37,776 nt of DNA from a virus, in the IMG/VR virus record IMGVR_UViG_3300039307_000112, positions 1 through 37,776 of that record; one strand, written 5' to 3'. The position numbers were made by a program, and so were the translations under genes. The notes under the pieces are model-generated. The model was not told the origin of the DNA. It made no database searches and saw only the letters and a program-made list of their open reading frames with translations. Below, in pieces: positions 31,490 through 37,211 of the stretch (position 1 is its first letter; every line of letters begins with the position of its first letter).

Positions 31490-32028
31490 GTCCGATGCGT
31501 AGAGGAAGGCCACTTTACGGTGTGCCAGAGGTGAGCACCGTGGCTACCATGTTGCCGCGCGATCCAAGGTTGCGCGATCCGGTCTGCGGGCCGTCGCTGT
31601 CGCCTTCGCAAAACGCTATTGACATCTACGTCTCGGGATCAGTGGCGGCGCCTGCTCCGACAGTTTTGACCGTTCTGCTGTCCTACCAGGTCCCCAGTGG
31701 CCATCAGTTCGCGCTCACGGGCGTGATGTGGAACTTTGATCCGCCTGGAGGATGGATACCTGGCTCTGGTGACATCATCTGGACGCTGGACGTGAACAAC
31801 CCGCTGACGCCTTCGGCTCTGGCGATCGCGGGGCGCTACATCCAGGGGTTTGGCTCGGAGTTGGCGCCGATTGGCTCCTACGAGAAACCATGGTGGTTCT
31901 CGCGGCCGAGGATCTTCGCGCCGTCCGATCTCATTCAGTTGAAGGTCTTGACCACCATAGCGATCGTGCAGAACTCGGGAAACTTCAACAGCCGGTTTAT
32001 CGGGTATCTCTGGCCTGCTGGGGAGTGA
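31486..32028 (+). CDS. Virion-like protein with one beta domain (180 aa)
   Basis: ATGA overlap. After an N-terminal arm (SPMRRGRPLYGVPEVSTVAT) the beta domain runs FALTGVMWNFDPPGGW, IIWTLDVNN, RPRIFAPSDLIQLKVLTT, SRFIGYLWPAGE. The last member of the run and the most diverged; its G-Y-x-W-P ending is common in phage structural proteins of unknown fold. Confidence 0.65.
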   Translation: MSPMRRGRPLYGVPEVSTVATMLPRDPRLRDPVCGPSLSPSQNAIDIYVSGSVAAPAPTVLTVLLSYQVPSGHQFALTGVMWNFDPPGGWIPGSGDIIWTLDVNNPLTPSALAIAGRYIQGFGSELAPIGSYEKPWWFSRPRIFAPSDLIQLKVLTTIAIVQNSGNFNSRFIGYLWPAGE

Positions 32029-32031
32029 ACG

Positions 32032-32595
32032 ATGTACCGGCGCACATTGCGGCGACGGGGCCTTGGGGCCGCTTCCACGAGCATTCAGAGCCTCATAACC
32101 TCGGTAGCAAACCAGCTTGGTGTACCGCCTTCAATTGCTCTTGCGGTAGCGCAAAAAGAGTCGAGCTTCAACCAGGCCGCTGTGGGCGCTGCCGGCGAGA
32201 TTGGCGTCTTTCAGTTGATGCCGGCGACGGCGGCTGGACTAAACGTCAACCCTTCGGACCTCACCCAGAATGTTGAAGGCGGCGTTTCCTTGCTTGCCTC
32301 GCTGTACCAGCAGTTTGGCAACTGGACCGAGGCCTTGGCAGCCTACAACGCTGGACCTACGCACCTGGCGGCGGGGCAGGCGTATGCTTCAAGTATTCTG
32401 GGCGGTTTGAATCTGGACGGCACGGCGATCGCGGCTACGGACACACCGGCTGTTGCGGACATGGGCGGGGATTTGTTCACAGGCTCGGATTTGTTTACGC
32501 TGCCGGATTTCTCGGGCGCTTCGGGCACAAGTCCCTGGGTGTGGGCTGCTTTGGCCCTGGGGGGCGCTGGGCTGCTTTGGTGGGCCACGGCTTAA
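32032..32595 (+). CDS. Membrane-anchored lytic transglycosylase (187 aa)
   Basis: Soluble-lytic-transglycosylase fold: catalytic Glu43 in AVAQKESSFN, GEIGVFQLMPATA (55-67) and AAYNAGP (103-109). The enzyme cleaves the MurNAc-GlcNAc bond of peptidoglycan. The N-terminus MYRRTLRRRGLGAAST carries the RGLG motif, and the C-terminus is a membrane helix (PWVWAALALGGAGLLWWATA). A TM-anchored transglycosylase in the structural operon matches the membrane-virion entry enzymes (as PRD1 P7 does) rather than a free endolysin. Confidence 0.88.
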   Translation: MYRRTLRRRGLGAASTSIQSLITSVANQLGVPPSIALAVAQKESSFNQAAVGAAGEIGVFQLMPATAAGLNVNPSDLTQNVEGGVSLLASLYQQFGNWTEALAAYNAGPTHLAAGQAYASSILGGLNLDGTAIAATDTPAVADMGGDLFTGSDLFTLPDFSGASGTSPWVWAALALGGAGLLWWATA

Positions 32596-32606
32596 GGGTG
32601 TACACT
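32577..32606 (+). promoter_or_regulatory. Promoter candidate for the small-gene block
   Basis: TTGGTG (32577-32582), 18-nt spacer, TACACT (32601-32606); ATG at 32614, so possibly leaderless. The 12-mer AGGGTGTACACT recurs at 32792-32803 before the next gene. Confidence 0.45.
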
Positions 32607-32613
32607 GGGGAAC

Positions 32614-32793
32614 ATGGTTAATGTCATCTACATGCGGGTTCACCAATGGACGGCCACGTCCGCGCGTTCTCAGGCAACTTTGCGCGGGATGGTGAAGCGT
32701 CTGGCTGTCCGTACGGGTAGAGAAACCCAGATTCGCTCGGATCGCAAGCCTCACCACATGTTCTACGCTTTCAGGCCACGCCAGGCGCGTTAG
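32614..32793 (+). CDS. Small basic protein (59 aa)
   Basis: The sequence MVNVIYMRVHQWTATSARSQ, then GMVKRLAVRTGRETQIRSDR, ends FRPRQAR. Basic, without membrane segments. No SD; a -10-like TACACT ends 7 nt upstream. Function is unknown. Confidence 0.6.
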   Translation: MVNVIYMRVHQWTATSARSQATLRGMVKRLAVRTGRETQIRSDRKPHHMFYAFRPRQAR

Positions 32794-32803
32794 GGTGTAC
32801 ACT
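32792..32803 (+). promoter_or_regulatory. Repeated AGGGTGTACACT element
   Basis: Identical 12-mer to 32595-32606, overlapping the stop of the 59-aa gene and 19 nt before ATG 32823. It contains a TACACT -10-like box and the palindrome GTGTACAC. Promoter or operator. Confidence 0.4.
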
Positions 32804-32822
32804 CAAGTAGAAAGGCGACAAG

Positions 32823-32999
32823 ATGTTCTCTCTGATTCTGATGGTCTTTGCGTTCGTTCTGGCGGTGATCGCCGGGTTGCGGCCTCCAAGTAACCCTCCT
32901 CTGGATGTTTTGGGCTACCGGCTGCTTTGCTTCGCGCTGGCGGCCTTCTTCCTGGCGGATATCCTCACCAAGGCTTCGGGGCTGAAGCTGCTCGGCTGA
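32823..32999 (+). CDS. Small two-helix membrane protein (58 aa)
   Basis: MFSLILMVFAFVLAVIAGLR is the first membrane helix, and LLCFALAAFFLADILTKASG the second, separated by a Pro-rich turn (PPSNPPLDVLGYR). The size and topology recall small phage membrane proteins or holins. AAAGG lies about 8 nt upstream. Confidence 0.72.
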   Translation: MFSLILMVFAFVLAVIAGLRPPSNPPLDVLGYRLLCFALAAFFLADILTKASGLKLLG

Positions 33000-33005
33000 A
33001 TCAAC

Positions 33006-33164
33006 ATGCTGCTGCTTCTGATCGTGCTGTTGCTGCTCTTTGGTGGTCTGGGCGGCGGATACTACGGCTGGCACGCCTACGGCGCTCCTGGGGGTCTGGG
33101 AGCCGTGCTGATAGTTATTCTGCTGGTTTGGCTGTGCTCGGGCTGGTTCAAAGAGCGGCTGTGA
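33006..33164 (+). CDS. Small DUF3309-like membrane protein (52 aa)
   Basis: MLLLLIVLLLLFGGLGGGYY, then GAPGGLGAVLIVILLVWLCS and a short basic end, matches the common short Leu/Gly-rich two-helix proteins of phages and bacteria (DUF3309 type). Possible holin or envelope protein; the function of the family is not known. Confidence 0.75.
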   Translation: MLLLLIVLLLLFGGLGGGYYGWHAYGAPGGLGAVLIVILLVWLCSGWFKERL

Positions 33165-33172
33165 AGAAAGGC

Positions 33173-33201
33173 TTGACACTGGCTGGTCTTTGGGCTTAAG
33201 G
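33173..33201 (+). promoter_or_regulatory. Promoter candidate upstream of the tRNA
   Basis: TTGACA at 33173-33178, 17-nt spacer, TTAAGG (weak -10) at 33196-33201. An 8-bp hairpin (33210-33217 with 33228-33235) follows before the tRNA at 33247. Confidence 0.4.
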
Positions 33202-33246
33202 TGTGGTTTCGCGTCTCGCAAGCAGTTGAGACGCGGGTGTCTTTGA

Positions 33247-33323
33247 AGCGCCGTAGAGCAGCCCGGTAGCTCGCCAGACTCATAACCTGGAGGTCGTGGG
33301 ATCGAAGCCCACCGGCGCAACCA
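33247..33323 (+). tRNA. tRNA-Met (CAT), initiator-like
   Basis: A 77-nt cloverleaf with encoded CCA. The acceptor arms AGCGCCG and CGGCGCA pair at positions 2-7 but leave A1 x A72 unpaired, the hallmark of bacterial initiators. D stem GAGC/GCTC has A11-U24, also initiator-like. Anticodon loop CTCATAA; T arm GTGGG-ATCGAAG-CCCAC with A54. The anticodon stem CCAGA/CCTGG lacks the three G-C pairs of initiators and has an A x C mismatch at 31-39. It therefore looks like a modified or decaying initiator rather than an elongator. Confidence 0.88.
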
Positions 33324-33371
33324 TCCTTCAGCCAAGGCCATTCGCCGATGACGAGCCGGCGATAAAGACAG

Positions 33372-33389
33372 GCGGGCGTGGCGGCCCGC
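33372..33389 (+). terminator. Hairpin after the tRNA
   Basis: GCGGGC (33372-33377) pairs with GCCCGC (33384-33389) with a 6-nt loop, followed by TTCCC. Possible weak terminator or processing signal of the tRNA transcript. Confidence 0.4.
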
Positions 33390-33768
33390 TTCCCACCTGA
33401 ATCTGTGGTAACGCTCTGCCTTCCTGTAATCGGCTATTATGTAAACTTTCCGAGACGATTCTAAAGGACTTGCGGGCTTTTTCACCGAGTGGCTGCAAAA
33501 CCACAACCCGTGGTGGTTGAAGCCTGTGGAAAACGCGCTTTGGGTCGCGCTGAAAAATTGGGCAGCACTGAACAAAAGTGCGCTTGCGGTACAATGAATC
33601 GTGGCTTGAGGCTTCGGCCTCGCCGCCTCCCCGCCGCCTCGGTTCCCTCGATGGGCCTCCTGAAGCGGCGGGGCTAAACCTCTCGGAAGGTCTCGGAGGG
33701 GCGTGTACGGACCTCCTATAATCACTGGTGGCTTGCTGTTGACGGTTTCCGGGTGTATGCTTGGATTC
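33390..33768 (+). other. Intergenic leader with structured RNA potential
   Basis: No convincing gene. It holds a TACAAT box (33590-33595), a UUCG tetraloop hairpin (GAGGC/GCCTC, 33608-33621), a 9-bp perfect stem (CCCCGCCGC 33629-33637 with GCGGCGGGG 33665-33673) and a perfect TATAAT (33717-33722). It could be a small RNA, or the leader of the glycosyltransferase gene. GTG 33703 would extend that gene upstream but lies before the TATAAT. Confidence 0.5.
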
Positions 33769-34827
33769 ATGCCCATCGAGCATTTCCGGCACCATCCGGA
33801 CGTACACCAGCCCTGGAGCGAGTGGAGCGAACAGGGAACCCTGCACGTGGCGACGTGCTACAGCAACCCCTTTCGCTGGCGAACGCGGCGCGAGCTGGGC
33901 AACGACTTCCGGCGCCACATGCGGACCAGCCCCAATGTCGAACTCTACTTCGGAGAACTGGCGTATGGGGATCGGCCATTTGAAATGACCGATCCTCAGT
34001 ATCCGGGTGACGTTGCGATGCGGACTCAGGATGCGCTGTTCCACAAAGAGAACATGCTGAATCGGATCATCCAATCGTTCCCCGCAGATTGGAAGTATGG
34101 CGCTTGGATCGATGCGGATTTCCACTTCACGCGTCACGACTGGGCGCTGGAAGCGATTCATCAGCTTCAGATGTACGACTTTGTCCAGTTGTTCTCGAAC
34201 TATGCGGACCTGAGCGGAGAATTGCTGGGCCAGGGGCACCTGGTGACGCGCGTCAACCAAGGGTTTGCGTACAACTACCACCAAAACGGCTGCAAGCTTC
34301 CGCCTGGGTACTTGAATGGCGGCTGGAGAGCTCGGGGCGCGGCTGACGATGGCTACTACGAAATGGCGGTCGGGGCCGGCCGCGCGCGGGGCGTCGGTGC
34401 AACCGGGGGTGCCTGGGCCTTCCGGCGTTCGGCCTTCGACACGGTAGGGGGCCTACTGGACGTCTGCATCCTGGGGCACAGCGACTGGTTCATGAGCTTC
34501 GGGCTCGTGGGAGAAGACGCCCCGGACATGCACACGGACGGCTACACGGACGATTACCGGGCGCAGATCAGGACTTGGCAGCGCAACGCCGCGAAGCTTC
34601 GAAAGAACATCGGCTATGTGGACTGTTTTGCAACCCACCATTTTCACGGTGACAAAGCGCGCCGCGGATATTCGAGCCGTGACACCATTCTCGTGAAACG
34701 GGCCTTCGCTCCGACTACGGATCTTCGGCGCGATTGGCAGGGCATTTACCAGTTGAATCCTGACCGGGTAGAGCTGCGCGATGATATCCGGCGCTATTTC
34801 CTTTCGCGCTGTGAAGACGTTCTTTGA
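33769..34827 (+). CDS. GT-A glycosyltransferase-like protein (352 aa)
   Basis: Start taken at ATG 33769 (MPIEHFRHHPDVHQPWSEWS); 33757 and GTG 33703 are in frame. The GT-A pattern is clear: HVATCYSNPFRW (26-37), the metal-binding YGAWIDADFHF (DAD at 115-117), a GGAWAFRRSAFDTVGGLLD stretch, and HSDWFMSFGLVG, then a metal/sugar site-type THHFHGDKARRGYSSR. It resembles the phage GT-A proteins that modify glycans. With the 24012 enzyme and the FkbM methyltransferase it forms a glycan-modifying set. Confidence 0.78.
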   Translation: MPIEHFRHHPDVHQPWSEWSEQGTLHVATCYSNPFRWRTRRELGNDFRRHMRTSPNVELYFGELAYGDRPFEMTDPQYPGDVAMRTQDALFHKENMLNRIIQSFPADWKYGAWIDADFHFTRHDWALEAIHQLQMYDFVQLFSNYADLSGELLGQGHLVTRVNQGFAYNYHQNGCKLPPGYLNGGWRARGAADDGYYEMAVGAGRARGVGATGGAWAFRRSAFDTVGGLLDVCILGHSDWFMSFGLVGEDAPDMHTDGYTDDYRAQIRTWQRNAAKLRKNIGYVDCFATHHFHGDKARRGYSSRDTILVKRAFAPTTDLRRDWQGIYQLNPDRVELRDDIRRYFLSRCEDVL

Positions 34828-34836
34828 GGAGCGAAC

Positions 34837-35097
34837 ATGCGAAAAGTTTCTGACGTGATTAACGAGGTGCTGGCATTGTTTCCGGCGCCTGTCCCCCCGG
34901 CGATCTCTGACGATCTCACGGTGCTGCGCGCGGAACTGATGCTCTTGGAGCGGACGGCTGCCTATACGCCTGCCGAGTCTCCTGTGGCTGCGGACCTCTG
35001 GTCCCGTCTCGGCACGGCCTGCTATCGGTATTTGCCGAATCCGACGGCCTATCCGTTTGCCCAAGCGATTTCCGATCTGTTGAGGGACGGTCAATGA
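34837..35097 (+). CDS. Small helical protein (86 aa)
   Basis: GAGGAG precedes ATG 34837 by a few nt. MRKVSDVINEVLALFPAPVP, then LRAELMLLERTAAYTPAESP and CYRYLPNPTAYPFAQAISDL. Its stop overlaps the next start (ATGA). Helical; function is unknown. Confidence 0.75.
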   Translation: MRKVSDVINEVLALFPAPVPPAISDDLTVLRAELMLLERTAAYTPAESPVAADLWSRLGTACYRYLPNPTAYPFAQAISDLLRDGQ

Positions 35098-35831
35098 AAC
35101 TCGGCAAACGCGCGCCGCGGATCGATCCGCGGACCTTCAAGCTCCAGAAGTACCTGAACACTCGGCTCCCGGCGCCGCCGGCAGAGGTCTCCTGGGTTAC
35201 GAGGGTACCGAGTTGGCCCATGTACTTGAACGATCAGCTCGGAGACTGCGTGATCGCGGCCGAGGCTCATATGGTTAACCAGTGGTCCTTCTACGCCTCG
35301 GGAATTGAGTATCGGGTGACCGACCGAGACGTGTTGACGGCCTACGAGAGGGTTGGGGGCTACGTGCCCAACGATCCATGGACGGACAACGGGTGCGACA
35401 TGCTCAGCGCTCTGAACGACTGGCGGCGCAACGGCATCGGGGGGCACAAGATCCTCGGCTATGCGCAGGTGGATCAGACGAACCTGACCGAAGTGTTCCA
35501 GGCTATCGAGATTTTTGGAAGCCTGTTCACTGGCATTCAACTGCCGATCTCGGCTGAGGATGAGAACGCTTGGACTGTTCCGAACGGCGGGCCGGTGATG
35601 AACGGGTCGCCAGGATCCTGGGGTGGACATTGCGTCCCGATTGACGCGGCGTCCCCGAAGAGCCGTACGTGTGTAACCTGGGGATCGCGCCTCAAGATGT
35701 CACCGAATTTCTTTCGGGACTATGTAGACGAGTGCTACGCGGTTCTTTCGCAGGACTGGATTGACGCTCAAGGGCTTTCACCCAGTCGATTCAACTTGGC
35801 CCAGTTGCAAGCCGATCTCGCGTCCCTGTAG
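35094..35831 (+). CDS. Papain-like cysteine peptidase-type protein (245 aa)
   Basis: Cys52 in YLNDQLGDCVIAAEAHM and His179 in GSWGGHCVPIDA give a Cys/His pair, and TCVTWGS (193-198) supplies the region where papain has Asn-Ser-Trp-Gly. The family is common in soil phage genomes, where it is usually annotated as a hypothetical protein or peptidase. It lies in a lysis/particle gene block and could cleave peptide crosslinks or virion proteins. Catalysis is not proven; the third residue is unclear. Confidence 0.72.
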   Translation: MKLGKRAPRIDPRTFKLQKYLNTRLPAPPAEVSWVTRVPSWPMYLNDQLGDCVIAAEAHMVNQWSFYASGIEYRVTDRDVLTAYERVGGYVPNDPWTDNGCDMLSALNDWRRNGIGGHKILGYAQVDQTNLTEVFQAIEIFGSLFTGIQLPISAEDENAWTVPNGGPVMNGSPGSWGGHCVPIDAASPKSRTCVTWGSRLKMSPNFFRDYVDECYAVLSQDWIDAQGLSPSRFNLAQLQADLASL

Positions 35832-35850
35832 GACGCAGAAAGGAGAGCCT

Positions 35851-36012
35851 ATGATAAAGATCAGTTGGTGGGAGCAGTTCATCCTGGGAGCGGCGGTCAG
35901 CTTTCTGACCGTTCTGGCGTCCAAGATCACGAACGCTACTGAGCTGGCCGCGCTACAGGCCGCCATTGCATTCCTGCAGCGGTTGCTCGGTGAACAGGTC
36001 TCGTTGACCTGA
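35851..36012 (+). CDS. Holin-like small membrane protein (53 aa)
   Basis: AGGAGA well spaced before ATG 35851. MIKISWWEQFILGAAVSFLT has one membrane helix (FILGAAVSFLTVLA), and a second amphipathic helix (LAALQAAIAFLQRLLGEQ) follows. One-TM holin or anchor is possible. Confidence 0.65.
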   Translation: MIKISWWEQFILGAAVSFLTVLASKITNATELAALQAAIAFLQRLLGEQVSLT

Positions 36013-36033
36013 AAGACATGCTGTCTGTACAAT
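36004..36033 (+). promoter_or_regulatory. Promoter-like pair before the RlpA-like gene
   Basis: TTGACC (36004-36009), 18-nt spacer, TACAAT (36028-36033). It lies immediately before a strong terminator hairpin, so either an attenuated leader is made or the box is fortuitous. Confidence 0.45.
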
Positions 36034-36034
36034 G

Positions 36035-36072
36035 CGCGCGGGGCTGGCGACGGCTCCGCGCGTTTTGTTTTT
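36035..36072 (+). terminator. Strong intrinsic terminator
   Basis: CGCGCGG (36035-36041) pairs with CCGCGCG (36056-36062), extended by GC and wobble pairs, then TTTTGTTTTT (63-72). Ends the block before it. The SD of the next gene (GAGGAG) starts directly after the U-tract. Confidence 0.85.
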
Positions 36073-36086
36073 GAGGAGACGAAATC

Positions 36087-36440
36087 ATGCTGGTGAAAGC
36101 GACAAGAGAAGGGCTGATAGGCCAGATGACGGCTACCGGCTGGAAGATCGACGCGGAGTACCCCTTTGTGGCCTTGCCTTCGCACAAGGCGCTCGGGATG
36201 TGGATCAGCTTACGAAATCCAGCTAATGGCAAGCACTGCTGCGCCCAGGTGCTCGACGTTGGGCCGTGGAACACCGGTGACGATGCCTATGTGTTCGGAA
36301 GCGCTCGGCCTTTGGCCGAATCCGGGCAATCCGTCAGCGGAAAAGGCACAAACGGGGCGGGAATTGATCTTGGGGAGAAGGTCTGGGGATTGCTGGGGAT
36401 GGCGAACAATGGCGAAGTGGAATGGCAGTTCGTGGCTTGA
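36087..36440 (+). CDS. RlpA/double-psi beta-barrel-like protein (117 aa)
   Basis: GAGGAG before ATG 36087. CCAQVLDVGPWNTGDDAYVF (residues 51-70), then GAGIDLGEKVWGLLGMANNG and VEWQFVA, match the double-psi beta-barrel signature of RlpA/expansin-like cell-wall proteins. Phages use such folds as wall-active or structural proteins. It ends 5 bp from the convergent LRR gene. No signal peptide is visible. Confidence 0.72.
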   Translation: MLVKATREGLIGQMTATGWKIDAEYPFVALPSHKALGMWISLRNPANGKHCCAQVLDVGPWNTGDDAYVFGSARPLAESGQSVSGKGTNGAGIDLGEKVWGLLGMANNGEVEWQFVA

Positions 36441-36445
36441 ATCGC

Positions 36446-37204
36446 TCAGTTGTTCGTGACCGTCCAACTGGCGGCGACGAGCAGGGCTTTATTTGCCAAC
36501 CCGGCGGCGCTCGGAGTGGAATTCGTGCCTCCGGATAGGTCCACTTGACAGGTTACTCGTCCGCTGATTCCCTGCGACGTGACGAAATCCGCCAAGATTT
36601 GATCGACCGCAGCTTGCGTGAGAGCGTTCTTGTAAAAACTGGCGTAGTTCAACGATTTCTGGGTGGCGACACTGCCGGCGACCACACCCGTAAAACTGTT
36701 GTTATTTACATTCAGATTGGTCAACAGAGTGAGATTTGCAAAGGAGGGGATTATGCCTGAGAACAGGTTGTTGTAGAGGTCAAGTGATTGTAGCTTGGTG
36801 TTGTTTTGGAAACTAGGGACCGTTCCCACAAACCCATTCGCATAGAATTCCAAAACCTGGAGGTTGGGGCATCTTGCCAAAGAAGGCAGTGCTCCTGCCA
36901 TCAACTGACTATCGAAGTCCATCTGAGTGACCCCGCTGAATCCGTCGAGCGTTATCATGCGGAAGGTTTTAGTGCCAGCAGCCAGGGTCTTCGTCGGGCT
37001 GTTGGTTCCCAGACTGTAGCTTGCGTCACCCCATGCCCAGTTCAGCGCTTTCCCGCTTTTTGTGACGATTGGATGAAAGAAGCTCGTGTGGGTGGTGCTG
37101 AAAATCAGAGCTTCAAGGTTGTAGCGGGAGAGAGATTGTGCTCGGGCAATTCGTGCACCTCCGATCCCGCTGCCAATCATGAAATCGCGTCTGGAAATTG
37201 GCAT
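36446..37204 (-). CDS. Tat-exported leucine-rich-repeat protein (252 aa)
   Basis: MPISRRDFMIGSGIGGARIA carries a twin-arginine motif (SRRDFM) with probable cleavage after ARA. Residues about 105-200 are LRR-like (NLQVLEFYANGFVGTVPSF, LQSLDLYNNLFSGIIPSF, LTNLNVNNNSFTGVV) of the 'xxNxFxGxIPSF' type. The end (LSGGTNSTPSAAGLANKALL, then AASWTVTNN) is common to bacterial and phage LRR proteins of this type. It follows the fibre gene by 7 bp and probably partners with it as a folded, exported adhesin. Confidence 0.82.
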   Translation of the reverse strand: MPISRRDFMIGSGIGGARIARAQSLSRYNLEALIFSTTHTSFFHPIVTKSGKALNWAWGDASYSLGTNSPTKTLAAGTKTFRMITLDGFSGVTQMDFDSQLMAGALPSLARCPNLQVLEFYANGFVGTVPSFQNNTKLQSLDLYNNLFSGIIPSFANLTLLTNLNVNNNSFTGVVAGSVATQKSLNYASFYKNALTQAAVDQILADFVTSQGISGRVTCQVDLSGGTNSTPSAAGLANKALLVAASWTVTNN

Positions 37205-37211
37205 GGCGTTC

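Noticed and set aside
17100-32595. Exosortase/PEP-CTERM-type sorting of the C-terminal helix plus Arg proteins
   Set aside because: No sortase-like membrane enzyme and no common motif before the helices beyond an occasional Trp.
33247-33323. tRNA gene as an integration (attachment) site
   Set aside because: No integrase or excisionase is visible and the tRNA is complete with its own promoter-like region, so it is a cargo gene.
9792-33451. Shared 12-mer TGTAAACTTTCC at 9792 and 33440
   Set aside because: In a genome of this size some shared 12-mers are expected by chance; the second copy lacks the palindrome of the first.
32792-33776. Long minus-strand frame of 328 codons
   Set aside because: It crosses the tRNA and two clear plus-strand membrane genes; its composition is that of an antisense shadow.
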